Notes: a model not told the origin generated them from the sequence alone. 64,000 nt of DNA from Flavobacterium sp. LMO8 (GCF_009495755.1 NZ_WIBJ01000006.1:110126-174125), one strand, 5' to 3'; counted from the first letter of the stretch, positions 44,719-53,375 are shown. Numbers and translations are program-made.

Positions 44719-44845
44719 AAAAAGAGCGTATCTAAAAATACCGATTTTGTCATTCCGAATTTAGTTCGGAATCTATAAATGATTATTCATAGAAGCTGAA
44801 ACGAGTTCAGCTTGACAAGACTGGACTTTTAGATACGCTCTTTTT
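44719..44845 (-). terminator. phoH terminator with a repeat in its loop
   Basis: AAAAAGAGCGTATCTAAAA (44719-44737) pairs perfectly, 19 bp, with TTTTAGATACGCTCTTTTT (44827-44845). On the minus strand this follows phoH and ends in a T run. The loop is ~89 nt and contains the palindromic repeat 44749-44816. Confidence 0.75.
44749..44816. repeat. Palindromic element inside the phoH terminator loop
   Basis: Left portion GTCATTCCGAATTTAGTTCG forms its own hairpin (ATTCCGAA/TTCGGAAT). The right arm (GAAACGAGTTCAGCTTGAC) matches the left arm of the 38559-38622 element on the other strand. Confidence 0.7.
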
Positions 44846-44862
44846 ATTTTTTAAGTAATCAT

Positions 44863-45816
44863 CTAATCATTATTCTCAATACTCTTATACGCATCAATAA
44901 TTTTCTTCACTAATCTGTGACGTACGATATCTTTATCATCTAAATAGATAATTCCAACACCTTCTACATCTTTCAAAATTAGAATGGCTTCTTTCAATCC
45001 TGAAATCGTTCTTCTAGGTAAATCTACCTGACCTGGGTCGCCTGTAATCATGAACTTGGCATTTTTTCCCATACGGGTTAAGAACATTTTCATTTGAGAA
45101 TGCGTAGTATTTTGTGCTTCATCTAGGATTACAAAAGCGTTATCTAACGTTCGTCCACGCATAAACGCTAACGGAGCAATTTGGATAATTCCTTTTAAAA
45201 TGTAATCTTCTAAGGTTTGTGGTGGTAACATATCGCGCAATGCATCATATAAAGGTTGCATGTATGGATCTAGTTTTTCCTTCATGTCACCTGGAAGAAA
45301 CCCTAAATTCTCTCCTGCTTCTACCGCAGGACGCGTTAAAATAATTCGCTTGACCTGTTTTTCTTTCAAAGCTTTAACTGCCATAGCTACACCCGTATAG
45401 GTTTTTCCTGTTCCGGCTGGACCGATAGCAAATACCATATCGTTTTTGTAAATGGTATCTACTAATTTTTGTTGGTTAGGTGTCATCGCTTTAATTAGCT
45501 TACCTCCTATTCCATGCACTAAAATTTTGTCTCTGTCGTGCATGTGTTCGGCATCATGTTGATGACTTGTTTCTAAAACCCTCAAAATAACATTATCATC
45601 TATACTGTTGTAACGCGTAAAATGATGCATCAATCTTTTGAAGCGATTTTCAAACTCATCCAAGATTTCAGGCTCACCAAACGCTTTAAGAGTAGTTCCT
45701 CGTGCTACGATTTTAAGTTTTGGATAATACTTCTTAATGGTTTCAAGATGAGCATCTTGCGCACCCCAAAATTCTTTTGGAGCAATGTCGACTAATTCAA
45801 TGATTCTTTCGTTCAA
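44863..45816 (-). CDS. PhoH-family ATPase
   Basis: A 317-residue PhoH-like protein. Walker A is AIGPAGTGKTYTG, Walker B VILDEAQNTT, with the TGDPGQVDLPRR motif and an N-terminal ~95-residue KH-like region. PhoH proteins bind nucleotides and probably RNA; role in phosphate stress or RNA processing is unsettled. The start is TTG at 45816 (leading to NERIIELVDIAPKEF); an upstream TTG at 45870 precedes the predicted transcription start (~45868), so it cannot be used. Confidence 0.85.
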   Translation of the reverse strand: MNERIIELVDIAPKEFWGAQDAHLETIKKYYPKLKIVARGTTLKAFGEPEILDEFENRFKRLMHHFTRYNSIDDNVILRVLETSHQHDAEHMHDRDKILVHGIGGKLIKAMTPNQQKLVDTIYKNDMVFAIGPAGTGKTYTGVAMAVKALKEKQVKRIILTRPAVEAGENLGFLPGDMKEKLDPYMQPLYDALRDMLPPQTLEDYILKGIIQIAPLAFMRGRTLDNAFVILDEAQNTTHSQMKMFLTRMGKNAKFMITGDPGQVDLPRRTISGLKEAILILKDVEGVGIIYLDDKDIVRHRLVKKIIDAYKSIENND

Positions 45817-45839
45817 AGGCTTTCTTTTTTTAATTATTT

Positions 45840-45867
45840 TTGAAACGCTAAAATTATAGTAGCTTTG
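45840..45867 (+). promoter_or_regulatory. Promoter of the SAM-hydrolase gene
   Basis: TTG (45840-45842), 17 bp, TAGCTTTG (45860-45867): full match. Start near 45871, ~52-nt leader. Confidence 0.6.
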
Positions 45868-45871
45868 CAAT

Positions 45872-45903
45872 CAAATTTAGTAAAAACTACTGTTGTATTT
45901 CAA
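45872..45903 (-). promoter_or_regulatory. Promoter of phoH
   Basis: On the minus strand TTG (45903-45901), 21 bp, TAAATTTG (45879-45872). Start near 45868, only ~3 bp from the opposite promoter's start. Confidence 0.6.
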
Positions 45904-45922
45904 ATAAGTTATAAACAAAAAA

Positions 45923-46750
45923 ATGTCAATAATTACGTTAATTACCGATTTTGGACACAAAGACTACTTCGTAGGTGCTTTGAAAGGCAAAATTCTGTCG
46001 GAACAAAAAGAGGCAGTTATTGTTGATATTTCGCATGAAATTGACTTATTCAACACATTAGAAGCGAGTTACTGTATTAAAGCCGCTTATCACAACTTTC
46101 CAAAAGGTACAATTCACATTATTGGTGTAGATAGTGAACGTGTGGGCGATACCCAACATATTGCGATGCAATGGGACGATCATTATTTCATTTGTGCCGA
46201 TAATGGCATCTTAAATACCTTAATTCAGAAGAAAATCCCACAAAAAATTGTTGCTATTACTATTCATGATAGATTGAATACCGATGTGAGCGATATGGAT
46301 GTTTTTGTCGCCGTGGCTTGTCATATTTCGAGAGGTGGTTTGTTGAATGTCATTGGGAAGGAAATTCAATCCTTGAAATCAGTTAGTGTATTGACTTCTA
46401 CTATTTCCGATGATTTAGCCGAAATAAAAGGACAAATCGTGTATATCGATTCATTTGGAAATTGCGTTACTAATATTTCGCACAAACAATTTAACGATAC
46501 GATTAGAGGTAGAAAGTTTGAAATCATCATTAAAAATAAAAAGATAACCCGTTTGCACAAAAGCTATTCCGATTTTCCAGTTTCCGACAAGAAGCAACTG
46601 AAAGATTTAGAAGGGGATTTCTTGGCTTTATTCAACGAAAATGGGTATTTAGAAATTGCTATTTACAAAAGTAATCCTAAAACGGTGGGTTCTGCCGCTA
46701 CGTTATTAGGATTGCATTTTAGAGATAGTATTTCGGTAAAATTTAAATAA
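45923..46750 (+). CDS. SAM hydroxide adenosyltransferase (DUF62) family protein
   Basis: A 275-residue enzyme. N-terminal ITLITDFGHKDYFVGALKG is the family hallmark, with the catalytic Asp in TDFG, and GVDSERVGDTQHIA and CADNGILNTLI complete the nucleoside site. These enzymes hydrolyse S-adenosylmethionine to adenosine and methionine; halogenases of the same fold need additional loops not seen here. The gene is divergent from phoH and starts a run toward gldF, gldG and dnaN. Confidence 0.85.
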   Translation: MSIITLITDFGHKDYFVGALKGKILSEQKEAVIVDISHEIDLFNTLEASYCIKAAYHNFPKGTIHIIGVDSERVGDTQHIAMQWDDHYFICADNGILNTLIQKKIPQKIVAITIHDRLNTDVSDMDVFVAVACHISRGGLLNVIGKEIQSLKSVSVLTSTISDDLAEIKGQIVYIDSFGNCVTNISHKQFNDTIRGRKFEIIIKNKKITRLHKSYSDFPVSDKKQLKDLEGDFLALFNENGYLEIAIYKSNPKTVGSAATLLGLHFRDSISVKFK

Positions 46751-46759
46751 AACAAGATT

Positions 46760-47056
46760 ATGTTCATAAGAATTGTAAAAATGCGTTTTCACGAAGATAA
46801 AATTGAAGCTTTTTTAAATAATTTTGAAGAAGTGAAACACCACATACGAAACTTCGAAGGAAACCGTTTCTTAGAATTGTATCAAGACAAAAACGACAAA
46901 CGTATTTTCTTTACTTATAGTTATTGGGAAAACGAAGAAGCGTTAGAGAATTACAGAAAATCGGCTTTGTTTGATGGCGTTTGGACGTACACCAAAACTC
47001 TATTCAGCGACAAACCTGAAGCTTGGAGCGTAGATAGATTAGTTACTTTGAGTTAG
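46760..47056 (+). CDS. Antibiotic-biosynthesis-monooxygenase-fold protein
   Basis: A 98-residue dimeric alpha/beta barrel (ABM) protein: MFIRIVKMRFHEDKIEAFLNN, HHIRNFEGNRFLELYQD and FFTYSYWENEEALENYRKS. Proteins of this fold are heme- or quinol-linked monooxygenases or detoxifiers. The 9-bp gap after the SAM hydrolase gene suggests co-transcription. Confidence 0.75.
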   Translation: MFIRIVKMRFHEDKIEAFLNNFEEVKHHIRNFEGNRFLELYQDKNDKRIFFTYSYWENEEALENYRKSALFDGVWTYTKTLFSDKPEAWSVDRLVTLS

Positions 47057-47080
47057 GAGATGGAAGTTGGGAGAAAAAAC

Positions 47081-47108
47081 CTGAAACCTGAAACTTGAAA
47101 CCTGAAAC
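47081..47108 (+). repeat. YTGAAAC heptamer array before gldF
   Basis: Four tandem heptamers (CTGAAAC, CTGAAAC, TTGAAAC, CTGAAAC) end 17 bp before the gldF start. Confidence 0.7.
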
Positions 47109-47125
47109 AAAAAATAAAAAAATAA

Positions 47126-47851
47126 ATGAAAGCATTATTATTACGAGAAATAAAATCCTTTTTTGGTTCGCCGATTGGATATTTAGTCATCGGGATTTTT
47201 CTTTTACTCAACGGATTATTCCTTTGGGTTTTTGAAGGCGAATTCAATATATTAAACTCGGGTTTTGCCGATATGAGTCCGTTTTTCAAATTAGCACCAT
47301 GGATTTTAATTTTCTTAATTCCTGCCGTAACCATGCGCAGTTTTTCAGATGAGAAAAAACAAGGTACGATTGAGTTATTGTTTACCAAACCACTTTCTAA
47401 TTGGGATATAGTAAACGGAAAATTCTTAGGTGCTTTAGTGTTAATCATTTTAGCGATTGTACCAACGATTATTTATGTGTTGACGATTTCGCATTTTGGA
47501 AATCCGCAAGGTAACATTGATATGGGAAGTACACTTGGTTCGTATTTTGGATTGTTGTTCTTAATTGCGGCTTATACAGCAATTGGAATTTTTGCTTCTA
47601 CGCTTTCAGATAATCAAATTGTGGCATTTATAATTGCCGTTTTTTGTTGTTTCTTTTTCTATTTCGGATTTGATGGCATTGCTTCTTTCCTAGGAAATTA
47701 CAGTTCAATGTTTGCTGCTTTAGGAATGGATTATCACTTCAAAAGTATGAGTCGCGGTGTGTTAGATACTCGTGACATTGTATATTTTGTGAGTGTGACG
47801 TTTTTATTTTTATCGGCAACGGTTTATCAACTTAAATCATTGAAATGGTAA
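47126..47851 (+). CDS. gldF: Gliding motility ABC transporter permease GldF
   Basis: A 241-residue ABC-2 permease with six hydrophobic segments. N-terminus MKALLLREIKSFFGSPIGYL and the segments FSDEKKQGTIELLFTKPLSNWDIV and MSRGVLDTRDIVYFVSVTF match GldF. Together with GldG (next gene) and GldA (ATPase, elsewhere) it forms the transporter needed for gliding in Flavobacterium. Stop TAA overlaps the gldG ATG by 1 nt. Confidence 0.93.
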   Translation: MKALLLREIKSFFGSPIGYLVIGIFLLLNGLFLWVFEGEFNILNSGFADMSPFFKLAPWILIFLIPAVTMRSFSDEKKQGTIELLFTKPLSNWDIVNGKFLGALVLIILAIVPTIIYVLTISHFGNPQGNIDMGSTLGSYFGLLFLIAAYTAIGIFASTLSDNQIVAFIIAVFCCFFFYFGFDGIASFLGNYSSMFAALGMDYHFKSMSRGVLDTRDIVYFVSVTFLFLSATVYQLKSLKW

Positions 47852-49533
47852 TGAAAGAAAACAAATCAAAAGCTTTAAAGCAATTAGGAATTGTATTTTT
47901 AGCAATCATCGTTATCAATTTAATCAGCAACTTCTTTTTCAAACGTTTCGACTTAACACAAGACAAACGTTATACCTTATCGGAAACGACCTTAAACATT
48001 ATAAAAGAGGTTGAAAGTCCGTTATACATTGAAGTGTATTTGGAAGGAAATTTTCCACCAGAATTCAAGCGTTTACAAAACGAAACCAAACAACTTTTAG
48101 AGGAATTCACAGCTTATAATTCGAATATTATTTTCAACTTCAAAAATCCGATTGAAAAAGAGGAAACGCGAGTAGAAAAAATGAAAGAATTCTACGCGAA
48201 AGGTATGCAACCGCTAAGCATCACCGTGGAAGACAAAGGAAAGCAATCGCAGGAAGTAGTTATCCCTTGGGCGCAAGCAACATATGGTGATAGATTCACG
48301 AAAGTGGCGTTATTGAAAAACTTAATGGGAGCTTCAACCGAGCAAAAAGTAATTAGTTCGGTGCAACACCTAGAATTTGGTTTTGCAGAAGCTATCAATA
48401 AAATTTCGAAAGAAAAACAAAAGAAAATTGCCGTAATCAAAGGTAACGGAGAAGTGTTAGAACCTTTCATGGCCGATTTCTTAAGAACGGTTAAAGAAAG
48501 CTATTACATCGGACCTTTTACTTTAGATTCGGTAGCAAAACAACCAATACAAACATTGGAAGCGCTTAAAAAATACGATTTAGCCGTAATTGCGAAACCA
48601 ACAGAAGCATTTACAGAAGAAGAAAAACAAGTATTGGACCAATTCATCATGAATGGTGGAAAAACCTTGTGGTTAGTAGATGTAGTTTCAGCGGACATGG
48701 ACAGTTTATACAACGAAACAGGTACTATTTTAGCCGCACAACGCGAGTTGAACTTAACGGATATGTTCTTTAAATACGGAATTAGAATCAATCCGTTATT
48801 GGTGAAAGACGAATATGCAACGCCGATCAAACTAGCGACAGGAAATCAAGGAAGCGAAACACAAATGCAAGAATACACTTGGAAATTTGCACCATTTATC
48901 TATCCAACTTCAACGAATCCTATCGTGAAAAACATGGAAGGAATTAAGTTTGAATTTGCTTCTCCGATTGAAATTCTAAAAAACGACATCAAAAAAACAG
49001 TTCTTTTAAGTTCTTCTGAATATTCAAAAACCGTTGGAACACCTACTCCAGTTTCATTAGAAATGGTTTCCGAAGAAACAACTGAAGAAGAATATTTAGG
49101 AAAAGGATTGCTTCCAGTAGCCGTTTTAATGGAAGGAAAGTTCAAATCGACTTACCAAAACAGAGTGTTGCCATTCAAAGATAATTCATTCCAAGCGACT
49201 GGAAAAGAGAATAAAATGATTGTGATTTCAGATGGTGATATTATTAAAAATCAATTAGATAAAGGAGTACCACTAGAATTAGGTTTCGACAAGTGGACGA
49301 ATCAATTATATGGAAACAAAGAGTTCTTAATGAACTGCGTAAATTACCTTTTAGACGACAACGGACTTATTAACATCCGAAGTAAAGATGTCGATTTACC
49401 GCTTTTAAATAAAGAAGAAGTATATAAAAATTACACTATAGCACAAATGATAACTGTCGGATTACCAATAGTTATTTTGGCTATCTTTGGGTTTTTATTC
49501 ACGTTCTTACGCAAAAGAAAATACAGCCGCTAG
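47851..49533 (+). CDS. gldG: Gliding motility ABC transporter component GldG
   Basis: A 560-residue protein with an N-terminal membrane span (~residues 10-28) and a C-terminal one (~535-553), a large extracytoplasmic region between them (ABC-type uncharacterised/DUF4350-like fold). FFKRFDLTQDKRYTLSETTL after the first span is the typical GldG/IFT52-like start. Couples with GldF. The ATG at 47851 shares its A with the gldF stop; the ATG 6 bp upstream is also possible. Confidence 0.93.
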   Translation: MKENKSKALKQLGIVFLAIIVINLISNFFFKRFDLTQDKRYTLSETTLNIIKEVESPLYIEVYLEGNFPPEFKRLQNETKQLLEEFTAYNSNIIFNFKNPIEKEETRVEKMKEFYAKGMQPLSITVEDKGKQSQEVVIPWAQATYGDRFTKVALLKNLMGASTEQKVISSVQHLEFGFAEAINKISKEKQKKIAVIKGNGEVLEPFMADFLRTVKESYYIGPFTLDSVAKQPIQTLEALKKYDLAVIAKPTEAFTEEEKQVLDQFIMNGGKTLWLVDVVSADMDSLYNETGTILAAQRELNLTDMFFKYGIRINPLLVKDEYATPIKLATGNQGSETQMQEYTWKFAPFIYPTSTNPIVKNMEGIKFEFASPIEILKNDIKKTVLLSSSEYSKTVGTPTPVSLEMVSEETTEEEYLGKGLLPVAVLMEGKFKSTYQNRVLPFKDNSFQATGKENKMIVISDGDIIKNQLDKGVPLELGFDKWTNQLYGNKEFLMNCVNYLLDDNGLINIRSKDVDLPLLNKEEVYKNYTIAQMITVGLPIVILAIFGFLFTFLRKRKYSR

Positions 49534-49550
49534 TTGTTGATAATTTGTTT

Positions 49551-49580
49551 TTGCGATTGAGTAGAATTAGAATATATTTG
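49551..49580 (+). promoter_or_regulatory. dnaN promoter (TTG-N19-TATATTTG)
   Basis: TTG (49551-49553), 19 bp, TATATTTG (49573-49580): full match. The predicted start near 49584 lies ~37 nt before the ATG. Confidence 0.6.
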
Positions 49581-49620
49581 TGAAATATAAAATCAAATCA
49601 CGATTTTAAAATACAAGATG

Positions 49621-50739
49621 ATGAAGTTTATAGTATCGAGTTCGTATTTATTAAAACAATTACAAGTTTTAGGTAGTGTTATCAACAGTAGCAACACCTT
49701 ACCTATTCTTGATAATTTCCTTTTTGAATTAGACAACAACCAATTAAAAGTTTCAGCTTCTGATTTAGAAACTACCATGACGGCTACGTTAGAAATTGAT
49801 TCTACAAGTCAAGGAAGTGTTGCTATTCCTGCAAAACTTCTATTAGATATCTTAAAAACATTCCCAGAGCAACCGTTAACATTTACTGTTGAAGACAATT
49901 CAACTGTAGAGATTAGCTCAAACTCGGGTAAATATGCCATTGCTTACGCACCAGGAGAAGAATTTCCTAAAGCAGTAGTTTTAGATGATCCTTCAAAAAC
50001 ATTAGTTCCTGCTGAAGTATTAGCAACTGCAGTAAGCAAAACAATTTTCGCTGCTGGAAATGATGATTTACGCCCTGTAATGAGTGGAGTATTCTTCCAA
50101 TTTTCACCAGAAGGATTAATTTTTGTAGCAACAGATGCTCACAAATTAGTAAAATACGCTCGCACGGATGTAAAAGCATCTCAAGTAGCGGATTTTATTA
50201 TGCCAAAGAAACCTTTAAACATTTTAAAAGGAATTTTAGGAGCTTCTGATGCAGAAGTAGCTATCGAATATAACGATTCAAATGCAACTTTCTCTTTCGA
50301 GAATTATGTATTAACTTGTCGTTTAATCGATGGAAAATATCCAAACTATGAAGCGGTTATTCCAAAAGAAAATCCAAACAAATTATTAATCAACAGAGTT
50401 CAGTTTTTAAACTCAGTTCGTCGTGTAGCGATTTTTGCTAATAAAACAACGCACCAAATTCGTTTAAAAATCGCTGGAACTGAGTTGAATATTTCTGCAG
50501 AAGATATCGATTACTCTAACAAAGCATACGAGCGTTTGACTTGTGATTACCAAGGAGACGATATGCAAATCGGGTTCAACTCACGTTTCTTAACTGAAAT
50601 GTTGAATAATTTATCAAGTGATGAAATCCAATTAGAAATGTCGATGCCAAATAGAGCTGGAATCTTAACTCCAGTAGACGGCTTAGACGAAGGCGAAACA
50701 GTTACGATGCTAGTAATGCCAGTAATGTTGAGCAACTAA
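49621..50739 (+). CDS. dnaN: DNA polymerase III beta sliding clamp
   Basis: A 372-residue clamp of three similar domains. MKFIVSSSYLLKQLQVLGSV starts domain I, YEAVIPKENPNKLLINR lies in the middle, and the C-terminus ends EGETVTMLVMPVML, forming the hydrophobic client-binding region. Essential for replication. An ATG 3 bp upstream is an alternative start. Own promoter, terminator at 50803-50838. Confidence 0.95.
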   Translation: MKFIVSSSYLLKQLQVLGSVINSSNTLPILDNFLFELDNNQLKVSASDLETTMTATLEIDSTSQGSVAIPAKLLLDILKTFPEQPLTFTVEDNSTVEISSNSGKYAIAYAPGEEFPKAVVLDDPSKTLVPAEVLATAVSKTIFAAGNDDLRPVMSGVFFQFSPEGLIFVATDAHKLVKYARTDVKASQVADFIMPKKPLNILKGILGASDAEVAIEYNDSNATFSFENYVLTCRLIDGKYPNYEAVIPKENPNKLLINRVQFLNSVRRVAIFANKTTHQIRLKIAGTELNISAEDIDYSNKAYERLTCDYQGDDMQIGFNSRFLTEMLNNLSSDEIQLEMSMPNRAGILTPVDGLDEGETVTMLVMPVMLSN

Positions 50740-50802
50740 TTTACAATATTTGATTACAGTACAAAACTGAAATCTTATAACCAACCCAACCTTAACTAAC
50801 TT

Positions 50803-50838
50803 AAAAACCACTTGGCTATGGCTTTAGTGGTTTTTTAA
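50803..50838 (+). terminator. dnaN terminator
   Basis: AAAAACCACT pairs with AGTGGTTTTTT around a 13-nt loop. Confidence 0.7.
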
Positions 50839-50849
50839 TTTTTACTTAA

Positions 50850-51060
50850 ACGCAAGGATTAAATTTAAACGCAAAGAGGCAAAGTTTTTTTCGCAAAGAA
50901 CGCAAAAGAAAACTCTGTGCTTAACTTTGCGAGACTTTGTGTAACAATTTAAACGCAAGGGACCCAAAAGAAAAACTCTGTGTAACTCTGTGCTAAACTT
51001 TGTGAGACTTTGCGTAACTACTAAAAAAACTTCCAACTTCTAACTTCTAACTTCTGACTT
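50850..51060. repeat. Repeat-filled gap between dnaN and mnmE
   Basis: The 352-bp gap 50740-51091 has no gene. It holds an approximate direct repeat of the type CTCTGTG..TAACTTTG.GAGACTTTG.GTAAC (50911-50946 and 50980-51018), and an ACTTCTA heptamer array at 51029-51060. Confidence 0.55.
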
Positions 51061-51065
51061 TGATT

Positions 51066-51073
51066 TATCTTTG
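51066..51073 (+). promoter_or_regulatory. -7 box for mnmE
   Basis: TATCTTTG matches TAnnTTTG, 18 bp before the ATG. Confidence 0.5.
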
Positions 51074-51091
51074 CAGGATTAAATTTAGAAC

Positions 51092-52492
51092 ATGATTCCA
51101 CAAGAAACCATAGTTGCGTTGGCTACACCGTCTGGAGCGGGTGCGATTGCTATTATTCGATTATCTGGTAAAGATGCTATTGCGATAGCGGCTGACGTAT
51201 TTCAATCGGTTTCAGGAAAAGATATTACAAAACAAAAAACGCATACGATTCATCTTGGTCATATTGTAGATAATGGAAAAGTATACGATCAAGTATTACT
51301 TTCAATTTTCAAAGGACCAAATTCCTACACTGGTGAAAATGTAATTGAAATATCGTGTCATGGTTCTACTTTTATTCAACAACAAATTATTCAATTATTG
51401 CTTCGTAAAGGTGCTAAAATGGCTCAGGCAGGCGAATTTACTTTACGTGCTTTTTTAAACGGGAAATTAGACTTATCACAAGCAGAAGCGGTTGCTGATT
51501 TGATTGCTTCAGACAATGAAGCGTCGCACCAAATTGCGATGCAACAAATGCGTGGTGGTTTTAGTAACGAGATTGCCAAATTGCGTGAAGAATTACTGAA
51601 TTTCGCTTCATTAATTGAGCTTGAACTCGACTTTGCAGAAGAAGATGTCGAGTTTGCCGATAGAACACAATTTCATGAGTTATTAGAACGAATTGAATTC
51701 GTTTTGAAACGTTTGATTGACTCGTTTGCGGTTGGAAACGTTATTAAAAACGGTATTCCAGTAGCCATTGTAGGTGAACCAAACGTTGGAAAATCAACTT
51801 TATTGAATGCTTTATTAAACGAAGAACGTGCCATTGTTTCCGACATTGCAGGAACAACTCGTGATACGATTGAAGATGAATTGGTTATCAATGGAATTGG
51901 TTTCCGATTTATTGATACGGCAGGGATTCGTGAAACGAAAGATGTGGTGGAAAGTATCGGGATTCAGAAGACGTTTGAAAAGATAGAGCAATCGCAGGTC
52001 GTAATCCTTTTGCTTGATGCAAAAGAATTACAAGTTTCAGGTTTAAAGTTTCAGGTTGAAATTGAAAAAATCAAGAACAAATTTCCTCTTAAACCTCTTT
52101 TTATTATCCTAAACAAAGTTGATTTACTTACTACAAATGAAGTTGAAACGATTCGTCAAGAACTTGAAACCTTAAACTTGAAACTGATAACAATTTCTGC
52201 CAAACAGAAAATTGGTATTGATGAATTAAAAAACACTTTGCTTTCGTTTGTAAATACTGGTGCACTTAGAAACAACGAAACAATAGTTACGAATACGCGT
52301 CATTACGATTCTTTACTAAAAGCATTAGAAGAAGTGCAAAAAGTGAAATGGGGATTGGATTCAAACCTATCGTCAGATTTGATTGCACTGGACATACGCG
52401 AAGCTTTATATTATTTTGGTGAAATTACAGGTGAAGTAACGAATGATGAACTTTTAGGGAACATATTTGCGAATTTCTGTATCGGGAAATAA
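51092..52492 (+). CDS. mnmE: tRNA modification GTPase MnmE (TrmE)
   Basis: A 466-residue protein: N-terminal folate-binding domain (ETIVALATPSGAGAIAIIRL), helical domain, inserted G domain (GEPNVGKSTLLNALL, G2 DIAGTTRD, DTAGIRE, NKVD) and the C-terminal CIGK with the conserved Cys. With MnmG it makes cmnm5U34 in tRNA. In the G domain, two heptamer repeat arrays (52034-52061 and 52164-52184) flank the NKVD motif and encode VSGLKFQVEI and ETLNLKLIT, a sign of repeat invasion. Intact frame; function presumably kept. Confidence 0.93.
   Translation: MIPQETIVALATPSGAGAIAIIRLSGKDAIAIAADVFQSVSGKDITKQKTHTIHLGHIVDNGKVYDQVLLSIFKGPNSYTGENVIEISCHGSTFIQQQIIQLLLRKGAKMAQAGEFTLRAFLNGKLDLSQAEAVADLIASDNEASHQIAMQQMRGGFSNEIAKLREELLNFASLIELELDFAEEDVEFADRTQFHELLERIEFVLKRLIDSFAVGNVIKNGIPVAIVGEPNVGKSTLLNALLNEERAIVSDIAGTTRDTIEDELVINGIGFRFIDTAGIRETKDVVESIGIQKTFEKIEQSQVVILLLDAKELQVSGLKFQVEIEKIKNKFPLKPLFIILNKVDLLTTNEVETIRQELETLNLKLITISAKQKIGIDELKNTLLSFVNTGALRNNETIVTNTRHYDSLLKALEEVQKVKWGLDSNLSSDLIALDIREALYYFGEITGEVTNDELLGNIFANFCIGK
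52034..52061 (+). repeat. GTTTCAG heptamer array inside mnmE
   Basis: Four units GTTTCAG, GTTTAAA, GTTTCAG, GTTGAAA; an inverted counterpart TTGAAAC, CTTAAAC, TTGAAAC lies at 52164-52184 in the same gene. Confidence 0.65.
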
Positions 52493-52711
52493 TTACTCTC
52501 TTGTACTCATTTTAACCTGAAGATGATTCAACAACACTTGATATTTGCTAATTTCTCTCAAAACAATTTCATCGTTAGTAGCATCTATCATCTCATCTAA
52601 AATATCGCTTACTTCAATTAATGTAACACTCGCTTGCGAAAAATTCTTGATTGCCATGTAATCAATAATCTGTTGAATATCCTTTTTTATTGTGGTAAAT
52701 TGGTCTTCCAT
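52493..52711 (-). CDS. Small helical protein, unknown
   Basis: A 72-residue predicted all-helical protein (MEDQFTTIKKDIQQIIDYMA, ending HLQVKMSTRE). Its stop abuts the mnmE stop with no gap (convergent). No domain recognised. Four bp downstream of the next gene on the same strand. Confidence 0.5.
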   Translation of the reverse strand: MEDQFTTIKKDIQQIIDYMAIKNFSQASVTLIEVSDILDEMIDATNDEIVLREISKYQVLLNHLQVKMSTRE

Positions 52712-52715
52712 AATT

Positions 52716-53285
52716 TTAATATAGCTCTTTTTTAATAGTTTGTAATGAAAGGTTCGTGGTAATTAACTTCTGAATTATATCTTTTCGAAGTGCTTCCAAA
52801 TCTTCATAACCTAAATATTTTGCCCATGTATCAGATTCCAAAATTTCTTTTATTTGACGGATAACTTTTGCAGTTTCGGAAGCATTTCTTAAAACAGCTT
52901 TTCCGTCGTATTTTGGATTGTTTTTATGTTGAAACATTACTTCAATGGTTTCGAAATTTACTTCCACATAAAAAAAGTTCTCGGTCTCGTTATTCGGGTA
53001 AAAATCAGTCCACTTGGCAAAACCAACACGATGTTGACTATTATTAATTTTTGAACTTGAACTTGCGCTTGCGCTTGTAGTTGAAATCAATCGCCATCTA
53101 CAATTCGCAGCTCTTCCCCAGTGATTAGAAATACGATAAACACCTTCATCCGTAAAAAAATACCCACTACCCGATTTACTTTTATAATGCCATTCAACAT
53201 TGGGAATCGTAACTATTTCTACTTCGATAAACTCACAAAAAGTATGTTTATGGAAATTATTACGATTATATTTTATTTTACTCAA
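52716..53285 (-). CDS. Conserved hypothetical protein with a repeat-encoded insertion
   Basis: A 189-residue protein with FHKHTFCEFIEVEIVTIPN, GVYRISNHWGRAANCRWRLI and KWTDFYPNNETENFFYVEV, a combination I associate with an unnamed Flavobacteriaceae family. After RWRLIS it carries the low-complexity TTSASASSSSKI, encoded by CAAGCG/CAAGTT hexamers (53054-53077), the same class as at 6376-6411. Function unknown. Confidence 0.65.
   Translation of the reverse strand: MSKIKYNRNNFHKHTFCEFIEVEIVTIPNVEWHYKSKSGSGYFFTDEGVYRISNHWGRAANCRWRLISTTSASASSSSKINNSQHRVGFAKWTDFYPNNETENFFYVEVNFETIEVMFQHKNNPKYDGKAVLRNASETAKVIRQIKEILESDTWAKYLGYEDLEALRKDIIQKLITTNLSLQTIKKELY
53054..53077 (-). repeat. CAAGnn hexamer array inside a coding region
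   Basis: On the minus strand CAAGCG, CAAGCG, CAAGTT, CAAGTT in tandem, in frame, encoding Ser-Ala-Ser-Ala-Ser-Ser-Ser-Ser. Confidence 0.65.
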
Positions 53286-53375
53286 AATAAATATCTTAAT
53301 TTATAAACTAAAAAATTACAACTCTAATAATTTTTATCAAAATTTATTATAAAATCATTAATAAAATAATCCAAA

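Noticed and set aside
45817..45870. PhoH start at 45870
   Set aside because: The TTG at 45870 lies upstream of the predicted transcription start on the minus strand.
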